DNA from: Bacteroidaceae bacterium
Lineage (GTDB): Bacteria; Bacteroidota; Bacteroidia; Bacteroidales; Bacteroidaceae
NCBI GenBank assembly: GCA_017464815.1
Contig: JAFTYI010000035.1
Span: 1-64,000, forward strand
Reading direction: 5' to 3'
Length of the DNA: 64,000 nucleotides
Shown piece after piece: positions 50,395 through 58,960 of the stretch (positions are counted from its first letter, which is position 1; every line of letters starts with the position of its first letter). Made by a program: the position numbers and the translations under genes. The notes below the pieces were generated by a model. It was not told the origin of the DNA. It did not search any database and saw only the letters and a list, made by a program, of their open reading frames with translations.

Positions 50395-51003
50395 ATGATA
50401 AAGAACCTGATATTTGACTTTGGAAAGGTGCTCGTGGATTACGATTTCGAGGCTTTTTTCCGCCGATATATCACTGATGAAGAGAGGTGTCGGGCTTTTA
50501 CGCCGGTGCTCCACAATGAGGAGGTGCAACGCATGTTCGACCGCGAGGAGCGCCCTGTGGATGAAATCATCGAAGAGATTATCTGCCAACACAGGGAGTT
50601 TGAACAGGAAATACGCTTCTTCGACAAGCATTACCCCGAGATTGTGACCAACGAGGTGGAGGGGATGCGCACACTGCTCACACAGTTGAAAGGGGAGGGA
50701 TACAGGCTCTATGGCCTCACGAACTGGTGCAGTAAGGTATACCTCACCATGGCTCAGTTTGAGATTTTCAACCTGCTCGACGGATACATCATCTCCACAG
50801 AAGAGAAGGTGATCAAGCCCGAAGCGGAAATCTATCACCGGCTATTCGACAAGTTCAATCTGAAGCCCGAAGAGTGCATCTTTGCGGACGACAGGGTCGA
50901 GAACATCGAGGGTGGCAGGCGCGTGGGCATGGAGGGCATTGTGTTCACTGATGCCCGGCAATACGAGCGTGAGTTGAGAAGACTAATTTCGTTGATGCGT
51001 TGA
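50395..51003 (+). CDS. HAD-superfamily phosphatase (subfamily IA)
   Basis: Protein of 202 residues. HAD motif I is LIFDFGKVLVDYD (nucleophile first Asp, about 7), a helical cap domain follows (about 15-85), motif II is YGLTNW (about 104), motif III Lys in EEKVIKPEAEIYHRL (about 141), and motif IV FADDRVENIEGGRRVGM (about 161). The HAD-IA/YihX type hydrolyses sugar phosphates or similar. Here the second Asp of motif I is replaced by Gly (DFG rather than DxD), as in some haloacid-dehalogenase-like and YihX-like members. It is followed after 52 nt by a WYL regulator. Its 3' end has a partial copy at 47648. Confidence 0.87.
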   Translation: MIKNLIFDFGKVLVDYDFEAFFRRYITDEERCRAFTPVLHNEEVQRMFDREERPVDEIIEEIICQHREFEQEIRFFDKHYPEIVTNEVEGMRTLLTQLKGEGYRLYGLTNWCSKVYLTMAQFEIFNLLDGYIISTEEKVIKPEAEIYHRLFDKFNLKPEECIFADDRVENIEGGRRVGMEGIVFTDARQYERELRRLISLMR

Positions 51004-51055
51004 GATGTGTTGCTCCGCAACGGTTGATACGCTTAAGCATTATTTTTGAATCACC

Positions 51056-51973
51056 ATGAAAATATCTGCAAAATTCAAAGAATACATCTGGTTGGTGAAC
51101 ACCATACGCAAGGCGCGGAAAATTTCCTTCGCTGATTTGCAAAAGAAGTGGCTCGACACGGAGATGAGCGAAGGGGTGGAGCTGGCACGTGCTACCTTCA
51201 ACCGGCATAAGGATGCCATTGAGGACATCTTTGGCATCTACATCGAGTGTGACCGCCATGAAAACCGATACTACATAGGCAACGAGGGGGTGCTGGCCGA
51301 GGACTCGGTGCAGAACTGGATGCTCTCCACCCTGTCGGTGAGCAATGACATGAGCGAAAACCTCTCTCTTCAAGACCGCATCTTGCTTGAGTCCATTCCG
51401 TCGGAATACGGGCGTTTGGGAGAGATGACAGAGGCCATGAAGAAGCGCGTGTGTCTGAGCATGGAGTATCAGAAATACGGACACTCTGAGGTGAAAAGGG
51501 TGACGCTGGAGCCTTATTGCATCAAGTTGTTCAAGAGGCGCTGGTATGTGTTCGGCCGATTGCACGACGAGGGCATGGAGGGTGACAACTACCGCATCTA
51601 TTCCTTTGACCGCATCAAGGAGATTGTGTTGACCGACTTGCACTATGACTTACCGGCTGACTTCAGTGCCAAAGAGTTGTTCAGGGATTATTACGGCATA
51701 TTGCTGAGCCACGACACAAGGGCGGAGCGCATCGTGGTGAGGGCGCACGGCAACGAGCGCTTCTATGTGCGCGACCTGCCCATACACCATAGCCAACGGG
51801 AGATAGGGGAAGGGGAGGAGTTTGCCGACTTTGAATTGCGGATGCACGCCACGTCGGACTTCTGTAGCCATGTGTTGAGCCGTAGCAACCAATTGCAGGT
51901 GCTCGAACCTGAGTGGCTGGTAAAGAAGGTGAAGGCGATGTTACTGGATGCCTTGGAGAGGTATGAGGTTTAA
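51056..51973 (+). CDS. WYL-domain transcriptional regulator
   Basis: Protein of 305 residues. The N-terminal winged HTH (about 8-65: YIWLVNTIRKARKISFADLQKKW, ATFNRHKDAIEDIFGIYIECDR) is followed by a WYL domain (about 140-215: VTLEPYCIKLFKRRWYVFGRLHD, YRIYSFDRIKEIVLTD) and a C-terminal WCX-like extension (about 220-300). WYL domains bind nucleic acid or nucleotide ligands, and such regulators often control defence genes. It lies at the right edge of the defence-like island, next to the HAD gene, so control of the island is possible but not shown. Confidence 0.88.
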   Translation: MKISAKFKEYIWLVNTIRKARKISFADLQKKWLDTEMSEGVELARATFNRHKDAIEDIFGIYIECDRHENRYYIGNEGVLAEDSVQNWMLSTLSVSNDMSENLSLQDRILLESIPSEYGRLGEMTEAMKKRVCLSMEYQKYGHSEVKRVTLEPYCIKLFKRRWYVFGRLHDEGMEGDNYRIYSFDRIKEIVLTDLHYDLPADFSAKELFRDYYGILLSHDTRAERIVVRAHGNERFYVRDLPIHHSQREIGEGEEFADFELRMHATSDFCSHVLSRSNQLQVLEPEWLVKKVKAMLLDALERYEV

Positions 51974-51998
51974 GGTTTAGGGTTTAGGGTTTAGGGGT
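51966..51998. repeat. TTTAGGG-like tandem heptamers
   Basis: GGTTTAAGGTTTAGGGTTTAGGGTTTAGGGG directly overlaps the end of the WYL gene. The same type lies at 34443-34535, 57289-57330 and 57713-57740. Confidence 0.8.
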
Positions 51999-52018
51999 CA
52001 AACTATAAACATCAAAAT

Positions 52019-52056
52019 AAAAAGAGGGCAGTGTCAAATGCCCTCTTTCATTTTTT
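52019..52056 (+). terminator. Terminator of the HAD-WYL genes
   Basis: AAAGAGGGCA (52021-52030) pairs perfectly with TGCCCTCTTT (52039-52048) around GTGTCAAA, followed by CATTTTTT. Confidence 0.85.
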
Positions 52057-52253
52057 AGACGCGGATGACGCGGATAACGCGGATAAATTATAATCTTTAT
52101 TCGCCTTTCGGCTCATCGACCATACCAAAAGAAAAAATAGAGAGATGTATCCGATGAACGGAGCGAATAAAACCTCTTTTGATTTTCTCATTAAGGTATG
52201 GTCGGGTATAATAATCAAGAAAAATCCGCGTCATCCGCGTCATCCGCGTCTAA
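52056..52253. repeat. About 200-bp element bounded by period-9 CGGAT inverted repeats
   Basis: The left arm TTAGACGCGGATGACGCGGA... (52056-52085) and right arm (52224-52253) are near-perfect inverses of 30 bp. Each is three RACGCGGAT units with period 9. The arms match those of the palindrome at 30144-30216. The 138-bp interior has no ORF but contains an inverse pair, GACCATACC (about 52119) / GGTATGGTC (about 52195). Confidence 0.75.
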
Positions 52254-52308
52254 AAAGTCAGTTTTGACACAGCCCTCCTTTTATTTCCTTACGAAGGAGG
52301 GGCGTCAA

Positions 52309-54669
52309 TCAATACTTGAAGCCGTCCTTCTTGACGTAGATGCGGTAGTTCTTGATGCCACCGGGCACTTCCTTCTCCATGCGGGGGAGGTATTGGAAGG
52401 CGGTGAGTGTCTGCACACTACCGAGGTCGATGACGATGGAGTGGGGGAACTTGACTCCACCTACGGTGCTCCAGTAGGTTGACTCCTGAAGGTCGTAGAG
52501 CTTGTCGCCCGCACGGTTGCCACGGTTGGTCTCTTCGCTATCGGCGTAGGAGATTGTCCAAGGCTCGCGGCTCAGGCGTTCGCCATTCTGGTCGAGCAGG
52601 TAGCACTCGGCGATGCAGGCAATGTCCTTGCCATCGTGGGCATCGAGGGCTTCGATGCATACGTAGCGACCACTGACGGGGGCGTCGAACTTCACCTCCT
52701 GCCATCCGTTGCCGGGTGCAAAGGCTCCCTTGGCTACGGGCTTTTCACCGGCGAGGTTCAAGGTCTGGCCCTCCTTGCGGTGAGTCTTGGGCTTCACGTT
52801 GTTCAGCTTGTCGATGATGGGTTTGTTGAGTCCCTCTACGACGGGGCTTTCGGGACCTACGACGTCGAGGACAATGATTTCGTTCTTACCCTTCTTCAAC
52901 CAGCAACCGGGCATGTAGAGGGTCTGCTGGGGGCCGATATTCCAGAAACGGCCGATGGCGTGGCCATTGACATACACTTGGCCTTTGCCCCAAGATTCCA
53001 TATTGATGAAAGTGTCGCCCACTTTCTTGAGGTTGAAGGTGCCGCGGTAGTAGCCCATCTTGCCGGTGAGGGCGTCGTGGCGCATCTCCAGTGTCATGGG
53101 ACCTTCGAAGGCGTTGAGGGCTGTCTGATAATCATCGGGGATGGTTGCCATCTCCCAGTTCTTGAGGTCGTAGGTGGCGGTGTGTCCGTTCACTTCGGTG
53201 GTGAGGAGCACCTTGTCGGTGATTCCCTTGAAGTCCTTGATGGCGCGACCGAAGTTGATGCGGCCCATGCCTTCAACGAGGATGACGAGGACATCGCCCT
53301 GCTTCACTGAGGGGAGGGTGAGGGAGGTTTCGTGAAGCACGCGGTCGAGCTTGCCGATGTACTTGCCATTGATATAGACCTGTGCATAGTCGTGTCCGTC
53401 CTTCAGTGTGAGGAGACTCTGGCTCTTGATTTCGGGCAGGGTGGTGGAGTACTTCACGGTTCCCCATCCCATGTTGAGGTCTTCGAAGGTCTTCACCTCG
53501 CGGCTCTGCGTGCGGCCGCGGATGCCACGGTCGATGGGCACGAACTGGTCGAGTGTCACCTTGGGGAAAGAGACGAGGGGCATGGGAGCCTTGGGCACGG
53601 AGGGGAGCTTCTTGTCGGAAAACTCGGCCATCATCTCGCGGAGTTCGTAGTACTTGGGAGTGGCGTGGCCATACTCGTTGATGGGTGCGTCGTAGTCGTA
53701 AGAGGTGACGTCGGGAGCAAAGCCGGGCGAGTTGGCGCCAGCCCAATGGCCGAAGCTGGTGCCTCCGTGAGTCATGTAGAGGCTGAACGAGATGCCTTTC
53801 TCAAGCATTTCGCGCATGCCGGCCACCATGTCTTTGCTGTCGCGTGTCTCATGACGTCCGCCCCACTTGTCGAACCATCCGCTCCAAAACTCTGAGCACA
53901 TGAGCGGAGAGTCGGGACGAAGCTCTTTCAGCTTGCGGAACTGCTGGTCGATGTTTGAGCCGGTGCCGAAGTTCATTGTCCACACGAGGTCGTCGAGACC
54001 GTTGTTGGTGAAGTTGCTGGCCCAGTCGCACTGGAAGAGGGTGACATCGGTGAAGCCGGCGCGACGCACGATGTCGCGGATGTTAGAGACGTAGGGCTTG
54101 TCGGTGCCATAAGAACCGTACTCGTTCTCAACCTGCACCATGATGATGTTTCCGCCACGAGCCAACTGAAGGTCAGCCAACTGCTTGCCCACCTCTTTCT
54201 CAAAGATTTCTACGCGCTCGAGGAAGTAGGGGTCGTTTTCGCGCAAGCGGATGTCCTTCTTCTTGAGCAACCACCAGGGGAGTCCGCCCATTTCCCACTC
54301 GGCACACACGTAGGGGCCAGGGCGCACGATGATGTACATGCCATGCTTCTGAGCCAGACGGCAGAAGGCGGCAATGTCGTTGTTGCCGGTGAAGTCGAAC
54401 TTGCCCTCCTCCTGCTCATGGATATTCCAGAAGACATAGAGGCAGATGGTGTTCATACCCAATGCCTTGCACATCTTGATGCGGTGCTCCCAATAGGCTT
54501 GGGGGATGCGCGGATAGTGAATCTCGGCGGCCTTCACCACGAAGGGCTCACCGTTGAGCAGGAAAGTGCCTTTGCCCACCTCGAAGGTCTCGGGTTGCTT
54601 GGCTTTTCCGAATGCACTTCCCGTGGCCATAAGGGCGGCGACGAGCAGAAGAATGATTTTGTTTCTCAT
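52309..54669 (-). CDS. Beta-galactosidase, glycoside hydrolase family 35
   Basis: Protein of 786 residues. Signal peptide about 1-21. The GH35 barrel starts FLLNGEPFVVKAAEIHYPRI and includes NTICLYVFWNIHE and RPGPYVCAEWEMGGLPWWLL. The acid/base Glu is in MVQVENEYGSYG (about residue 181) and the nucleophile Glu in SPLMCSEFWSGWFDKWGG (about 256). Beta-sandwich domains with AQVYINGKYIGKLDR and GQVYVNGHAIGRFWNIGPQQ follow, and a C-terminal F5/8-type domain closes (about 650-786). It releases terminal galactose from polysaccharides after export. It lies 42 nt after the GH16 gene on the same strand, so the two probably act together. Confidence 0.94.
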   Translation of the reverse strand: MRNKIILLLVAALMATGSAFGKAKQPETFEVGKGTFLLNGEPFVVKAAEIHYPRIPQAYWEHRIKMCKALGMNTICLYVFWNIHEQEEGKFDFTGNNDIAAFCRLAQKHGMYIIVRPGPYVCAEWEMGGLPWWLLKKKDIRLRENDPYFLERVEIFEKEVGKQLADLQLARGGNIIMVQVENEYGSYGTDKPYVSNIRDIVRRAGFTDVTLFQCDWASNFTNNGLDDLVWTMNFGTGSNIDQQFRKLKELRPDSPLMCSEFWSGWFDKWGGRHETRDSKDMVAGMREMLEKGISFSLYMTHGGTSFGHWAGANSPGFAPDVTSYDYDAPINEYGHATPKYYELREMMAEFSDKKLPSVPKAPMPLVSFPKVTLDQFVPIDRGIRGRTQSREVKTFEDLNMGWGTVKYSTTLPEIKSQSLLTLKDGHDYAQVYINGKYIGKLDRVLHETSLTLPSVKQGDVLVILVEGMGRINFGRAIKDFKGITDKVLLTTEVNGHTATYDLKNWEMATIPDDYQTALNAFEGPMTLEMRHDALTGKMGYYRGTFNLKKVGDTFINMESWGKGQVYVNGHAIGRFWNIGPQQTLYMPGCWLKKGKNEIIVLDVVGPESPVVEGLNKPIIDKLNNVKPKTHRKEGQTLNLAGEKPVAKGAFAPGNGWQEVKFDAPVSGRYVCIEALDAHDGKDIACIAECYLLDQNGERLSREPWTISYADSEETNRGNRAGDKLYDLQESTYWSTVGGVKFPHSIVIDLGSVQTLTAFQYLPRMEKEVPGGIKNYRIYVKKDGFKY

Positions 54670-54711
54670 ACGTTGTTTTTAATTGTGAATTATTAATTAT
54701 GAATCATTATT

Positions 54712-55566
54712 TTATTTCTGATATACTCTGACGTAGTCGATTTCGTAGCGCATGGGGAAGGCTTCGTCGTCGATGTATCCGCCATTGTTGCCTCCCAAAG
54801 CCAAGTTCAGCAGGAGGTAATGGGGTTGGTGGAAGGGGTTCTTGTGTCCGCCCGGCTCGCCGTTCTTCACTTTGGAGAGGTCGGTTTCGTTGAGCAACTC
54901 GTTGTCCAGGTAGAGGCGGATGAAGTTCTCATCCCAATCCATGCGCCACACGTGAAACTTGCTTGCCCAATCGGGGTCGTCACTCAAGAACTTCTTCATG
55001 GGGATGGCCCTGCTGTCCCAATGGGCCACCCACCGTTGGTCGGTTCCCCATGAGGTGTTGGCCAGGATGACGGGCTTGCCCTCCTGACGATAGAACTCCA
55101 TGATGTCTACCTCGCCACACGAAGGCCACTCCATGTTGCACCCGAGTGTCCAGAAAGCCGGCCATGCACCAGGGCCCACGGGGATGCGCGCACGCATCTC
55201 GAAACGTCCGTAGAGGAACTCTTTCTTGCCCTGTGTCTTGATGGACGAGGAGGTGTAGCGTGCATACTTGCGATTTTTTCGCCAGTCGTAGCTGTCAGGC
55301 TCATAGAAAGGATTTTTCACCCGCTCCTGACGGGCTTCGATGATGAGCAAGCCATCTTGGCAAATGGCATTGTCCGGCTGATACCACTGGGCTTCGTTGT
55401 TGCGGGCAAAACCATGCTCGTAGCTCCACACCCATTGGTTGGGTTTGCCGTCGGTGTCGAACTCATCGCTCCACACCAGTTTCCACTCTTGTGCCTGCAC
55501 GTTCATTGCCAACATACCTCCGAAAAGAAGGCTCCACAGGCGACTTGTCATAAATGTAGTCTTCAT
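54712..55566 (-). CDS. Endo-beta-1,3(4)-glucanase-like enzyme, glycoside hydrolase family 16
   Basis: Protein of 284 residues. Signal peptide about 1-25, then the GH16 jelly roll: WKLVWSDEFDTDGKPNQWVW (about 28-47), YGRFEMRARIPVGPGAWPAFWTLG (about 119-142), and the catalytic motif SCGEVDIMEFY (E-x-D-x2-E, about 149-159, nucleophile first Glu, acid/base last). The C-terminus is LLLNLALGGNNGGY and YEIDYVRVYQK. The pattern fits laminarinase or mixed-linkage glucanase subfamilies; galactanase activity cannot be excluded given the GH35 partner. It is the first gene of the GH16-GH35 pair. No SusC/SusD genes are adjacent. Confidence 0.92.
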   Translation of the reverse strand: MKTTFMTSRLWSLLFGGMLAMNVQAQEWKLVWSDEFDTDGKPNQWVWSYEHGFARNNEAQWYQPDNAICQDGLLIIEARQERVKNPFYEPDSYDWRKNRKYARYTSSSIKTQGKKEFLYGRFEMRARIPVGPGAWPAFWTLGCNMEWPSCGEVDIMEFYRQEGKPVILANTSWGTDQRWVAHWDSRAIPMKKFLSDDPDWASKFHVWRMDWDENFIRLYLDNELLNETDLSKVKNGEPGGHKNPFHQPHYLLLNLALGGNNGGYIDDEAFPMRYEIDYVRVYQK

Positions 55567-55724
55567 CGTTTACTCGTTTTTCATGTATATAATAGCATAA
55601 TATGGGGCAAAGATAGATAATTAAATTAGAAATCAAAAATTATAAATTAAAAATGTGTCAAGGGGGGAGGCACATTCCCTATCTTTTGCCACAAACAAGG
55701 CTATCTGCCCCTTAGAATAGGGCA

Positions 55725-55834
55725 ACCTTAGCCCTGGGTTAAGGTTGCCTTAGCCCAAGGATGAGGTCACCTTACCCCTGGGATGAGGTCACCTTAGCCC
55801 AAGGATGAGGTCACCTTAACCCTGGGATGAGGTC
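55725..55834. repeat. Five 22-bp tandem repeats
   Basis: Units at 55725, 55747, 55769, 55791 and 55813, with consensus about ACCTTARCCCWRGGATGAGG. Odd and even units alternate CCTGGGATG and CCAAGGATG. Same family as at 31240-31305 and the terminator at 27033. The last unit touches the stop codon of the ABC ATPase gene. Confidence 0.9.
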
Positions 55835-57281
55835 ACCTGTGTCGCTTCAGGTGGAGACGATGGGTGATGCACGAGGGGAGTTCCTCCTCGTAGTGGCTCA
55901 CCATGATGAGCGTCTTTCCCGGGCGCTGGCAGAAGGTGTCGATAATCTCCTTCACCATCTCTCCGTTGCAGACATCAAGGCCGTGCAAAGGTTCGTCGAG
56001 GATGAGCAACTGGGGATCTTTGACAAAGGCACGCGCCAACAGGCAGAGGCGTTGCTCACCACTGGAGAGGGTGAGGAAATCGCGGTCGCGCAAGTGAAGA
56101 ATGCCGAAGAGCTGCATCCACCATTCACACACGGTGCGTTGCTCGGGAAGGGTGCGCCGGTAGAGGCCCACCGAGTCGTGAAGGCCCGAAGCCACAATGT
56201 CGATGGCCGGCAGGTTTTTCAGATAGGCGCGGTGCATCTCGGGCGAGACGTAGCCGATGTGCTTCTTTATCTCCCAAATGCTTTCGCCCGTGCCTCGGCG
56301 ACGGTCAAAGAGGGTGATGTCGCAAGCGTAGGATTGCGGATTGTCGGCACAGACGAGGCTCAACAACGTAGATTTTCCCGCACCGTTTTCACCCGAAAGT
56401 GCCCATCGCTCGCCATTCATCACCGTCCAGTTGAGCGTGTTCAGGATGGTGCGCTCACCATAGCGGATGGAGACGTTGCGAAGCTCCACAATCTTCTCAG
56501 CCTCAATGTCATCCGTCCGACGAGGGAGGGAGAGCAGGGCTTTCCGCTTCTCATCGTCCAACACTTCCGCACTTTGGCGACAGATGCCCCTGTGCTCCGC
56601 CAACGTCCGCTTCTCGCCACACGTCATCTCCTCCACCTCCACCACGTGGGTGATGAAGTCGGGGATGTCCTCCGTTTTAGAGAGGACGAGGATGAGTTGC
56701 AAGTCGCTCTCCCGCGTCAATGCCTCGAGCAATTGGCGCAACTGGGTGCGCGTGGCAACGTCCAAGCCGATGAAGGGATTGTCCAAGATGAGCACACGCG
56801 GATTGCCGATGAGTGCCTTCGTCAGGTGAAACTTGCGCATCTCGCCACTTGAGAGCAGGATGGAGGTCTTTGCCAGCATCTCCTCAATGCCGAAGAGCTG
56901 ATAGAGACGACGGCGCATTTCCAGGTCGCCTCCCTCAGGCATCAGTTCGGCCACGGTAGGGTAGATGTCGGCATCCTGGCTGTTCCATCGTTGCTGGTAG
57001 TAGTAGCTTCCCTCGGCCGTGTCGCCATAGGTGTCGCGAAAAGCCATGTAGCGGATGTTGTCGAACGCCATGCGCGAGGTGCGCGGTGCGAAGTCATACT
57101 CCACATCATTCATTAACAGGGGATATTTGCCAATGAGCGTGTTCACTAGCTCGCTCTTTCCTCCGCCGTTAGGCCCCACGATGGCCATGTGTTCGCCCGC
57201 CTCAAGGACAAAGTTTATGGGCGCCTTCATGCGGTGAATCGGATGACGGGCAATGCCGTCGGTTATCTTTATAATGCTCAT
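55833..57281 (-). CDS. Double ATPase of ABC type (ModF-like)
   Basis: Protein of 482 residues with two ABC ATPase domains and no membrane part. Domain 1 (about 1-240): Walker A GPNGGGKSELVN (about 36), signature LLSSGEMRKFHLTKAL, Walker B VLILDNPFIGLD, where Asn replaces the catalytic Glu. Domain 2 (about 265-480): Walker A GENGAGKSTLLSL, signature TLSSGEQRLCLLARA, Walker B LLILDEPLHGLD with the Glu present. ModF/PhrA-type proteins have this plan, linked in E. coli to molybdate and photorepair loci, but without a fixed role. No permease is adjacent. One degenerate and one intact site is a common asymmetric arrangement. Confidence 0.87.
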   Translation of the reverse strand: MSIIKITDGIARHPIHRMKAPINFVLEAGEHMAIVGPNGGGKSELVNTLIGKYPLLMNDVEYDFAPRTSRMAFDNIRYMAFRDTYGDTAEGSYYYQQRWNSQDADIYPTVAELMPEGGDLEMRRRLYQLFGIEEMLAKTSILLSSGEMRKFHLTKALIGNPRVLILDNPFIGLDVATRTQLRQLLEALTRESDLQLILVLSKTEDIPDFITHVVEVEEMTCGEKRTLAEHRGICRQSAEVLDDEKRKALLSLPRRTDDIEAEKIVELRNVSIRYGERTILNTLNWTVMNGERWALSGENGAGKSTLLSLVCADNPQSYACDITLFDRRRGTGESIWEIKKHIGYVSPEMHRAYLKNLPAIDIVASGLHDSVGLYRRTLPEQRTVCEWWMQLFGILHLRDRDFLTLSSGEQRLCLLARAFVKDPQLLILDEPLHGLDVCNGEMVKEIIDTFCQRPGKTLIMVSHYEEELPSCITHRLHLKRHR

Positions 57282-57288
57282 GTTGGTA

Positions 57289-57330
57289 AGGTTTAGGATT
57301 TAGGGTTTAGGGATTAGGGTTTAGGGATTT
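57289..57330. repeat. TTTAGGG-like heptamers left of the four-helix-bundle gene
   Basis: GGTTTAGGATTTAGGGTTTAGGGATTAGGGTTTAGGG. They encode the last residues (SLNPNP) of the leftward gene at 57307-57675. The opposite orientation occurs on the other side of the gene at 57713-57740 (CCTTAAACTCTACACCTTAAACC). Confidence 0.85.
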
Positions 57331-57675
57331 TCTTAAACCTGAAAGTGGACGAGCTATGTTTTTTATCTCTTCAATTATAGCCATTAAATCTTCTTCTGAA
57401 ATATAATTCAGTCTCTTTGCTATATTAAATTGACAATAAGTTTCCATAAGCGACGAATAACTTATTTCAATAAAATGGATTTTCTCTTTGTCTGAGAATC
57501 TACTCATTCCTTCAGCTATATTTGAGGGGACAGATACAGAAGCTCTTCTTATCTGATTTCCAAGAGAATAAACCTCTTCTTTTGGAAATTTCTGCAATAA
57601 CAAATAAACATGCTCGACAAAATCCAAACTTCTTTGATATACTACCAAATTCTCGAAACTAAAGATTTCATTCAT
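57307..57675 (-). CDS. Four-helix-bundle protein (23S rRNA intervening-sequence type)
   Basis: Protein of 122 residues of the S23/IVP-like four-helix-bundle family: FENLVVYQRSLDFVEHVYLLLQKFPKEE (about 6-33), the hallmark SLGNQIRRASVSVPSNIAEG (about 37-56), then EKIHFIEISYSSLMETYCQFNIA. Members were first found in intervening sequences inside 23S rRNA genes and are now seen scattered in Bacteroidota genomes; function is unknown. It sits between two TTTAGGG-like repeats in opposite orientation and separates the ABC gene from ruvC. Its end is repeat-encoded. It is AT-richer than its neighbours. Confidence 0.88.
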   Translation of the reverse strand: MNEIFSFENLVVYQRSLDFVEHVYLLLQKFPKEEVYSLGNQIRRASVSVPSNIAEGMSRFSDKEKIHFIEISYSSLMETYCQFNIAKRLNYISEEDLMAIIEEIKNIARPLSGLRKSLNPNP

Positions 57676-57736
57676 TTTAATCCTTATTCTTATAATCTAC
57701 GATAAAACCTATTCCTTAAACTCTACACCTTAAACC

Positions 57737-58303
57737 CTACACCTTTCTATCCGGATTTTTTTGAAGAAAATCTTTCCATCCCCGATAGCCCTTCTCCATC
57801 GTCGGGCGCCCCATCTGCAGATAGTGGCAATAGGCAACGCCGAGGGCATCGGTGGCATCCAATGAAGGGCCGAAGTCCTGACTCTCAATGTGAAGCATTC
57901 GCTGAAGCATACCGGCCACCTGTTCTTTGCTGGCGGCTCCGTTGCCGGTGATGGCCATCTTGATTTTCAGGGGGGCATACTCGGTAATAGGGATATCGCG
58001 ACTGATGGCTGCGGCCATGGCCACCCCTTGTGCACGGCCGAGCTTGAGCATCGATTGCACATTCTTGCCGAAGAAGGGGGCTTCGATGGCCAGTTCGTCG
58101 GGCAAATAGGACTCAATGATGCCAGTGACACGCTGGAAGATGTGCCCCAACTTCAGGTAGGGGTCGCTCATCTTGCGCAGGTCGATGACGCCAAGCGCCA
58201 CCACCTCCGGCTTGGTGCCCGTGACCTTCAGCACACCGTATCCCATGACGTTTGTGCCAGGGTCAATGCCAAGGATAATCTTCTCTTTTACAGGCTGTAT
58301 CAC
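57737..58303 (-). CDS. ruvC: Holliday junction resolvase RuvC
   Basis: Protein of 188 residues. Catalytic acidic residues in [15 protein letters not shown] (Asp about 13), [19 protein letters not shown] (Glu about 73), and [15 protein letters not shown] (Asp pair about 146-149). The motif [21 protein letters not shown] is normal. It cuts Holliday junctions during recombination, together with RuvAB. The start overlaps the stop of the DUF4286 gene by 4 nt, so they are coupled. Confidence 0.95.
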   Translation of the reverse strand: MIQPVKEKIILGIDPGTNVMGYGVLKVTGTKPEVVALGVIDLRKMSDPYLKLGHIFQRVTGIIESYLPDELAIEAPFFGKNVQSMLKLGRAQGVAMAAAISRDIPITEYAPLKIKMAITGNGAASKEQVAGMLQRMLHIESQDFGPSLDATDALGVAYCHYLQMGRPTMEKGYRGWKDFLQKNPDRKV

Positions 58304-58605
58304 TCGATTACCTCCATTAACGTAGGAAATCCTACCACTTTATCCTTGAAGACCTTCAGCATCTCGGCATTCAAGCCGGCGCCTTGCGTAGTGTGCCACT
58401 GGTGCAGTGTGCGCGTGTCCTCCACCTCCCATTGCAGGGAGAAACACTCCGAATCCTGCTCCTTATGGCTGAGAATGCGTGTAAGGCGCGGATGTTTCAG
58501 TCGGCCATCAGCTTCAACCTGAGGCATATACACTTCGTGTAACCAAATGACGAAGTTGCGTGCGTCATCGTTACCTGTCTGATAAGTGGTGTTGTAAATC
58601 AGCAT
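58300..58605 (-). CDS. DUF4286 family protein
   Basis: Protein of 101 residues: [28 protein letters not shown] at the start and the closing [32 protein letters not shown], with the ferredoxin-like alpha/beta pattern of DUF4286. The function is unknown; the gene is typically next to ruvC in Bacteroidales, as here with a 4-nt overlap. I chose ATG 58605, since the longer frame starts with TTG. Confidence 0.8.
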   Translation of the reverse strand: MLIYNTTYQTGNDDARNFVIWLHEVYMPQVEADGRLKHPRLTRILSHKEQDSECFSLQWEVEDTRTLHQWHTTQGAGLNAEMLKVFKDKVVGFPTLMEVIE

Positions 58606-58703
58606 AGTTTTCAATATATATTATTTTAGACAAAAGAACAGAAGTACATAAGAAATAATATCTTTTTGTTCTTATGTTCTTATGTCAAGAATACACACTC
58701 ATA

Positions 58704-58732
58704 TAAAAAAAGAGAAGCAAACCTGCTTCTCT
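58704..58732 (-). terminator. Terminator of tRNA-Ala
   Basis: On the leftward strand AGAGAAGCA (58724-58732 reversed) pairs with TGCTTCTCT (58711-58719 reversed), followed by seven T (the A-run at 58704-58710). Confidence 0.8.
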
Positions 58733-58745
58733 ATGTTTCTTTTTG

Positions 58746-58819
58746 TGGAGCATACGAGAGTCGAACTCGTTACCTCTTGACTGCCAGTCAAGCGCTCTAG
58801 CCAAGTGAGCTAATGCCCC
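58746..58819 (-). tRNA. tRNA-Ala (anticodon GGC)
   Basis: A 74-nt cloverleaf on the leftward strand. Acceptor GGGGCAT pairs with ATGCTCC, discriminator A. Anticodon stem CTTGA/TCAAG, loop CTGGCAG, anticodon GGC. The T arm contains GAGTTCGACTC. CCA is not encoded. It reads GCC and GCU alanine codons. Confidence 0.93.
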
Positions 58820-58894
58820 ATTCCCTAAATGCGGTGCAAAGATACGGTGATTTTTTGAACTGACAAAATAATCAGCGAATATTTTCATAGTTTT

Positions 58895-58925
58895 TTTGTC
58901 CTTCCCTCAGTTTGCACTATATTTG
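58895..58925 (+). promoter_or_regulatory. Promoter of the FAD oxidoreductase gene
   Basis: TTTG at 58895-58898, 19 nt, TATATTTG at 58918-58925: an ideal Bacteroidota promoter, 36 nt before the start. Confidence 0.75.
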
Positions 58926-58960
58926 CAGGCGCTTTCTATTATATATAAATAGGTATAGGA

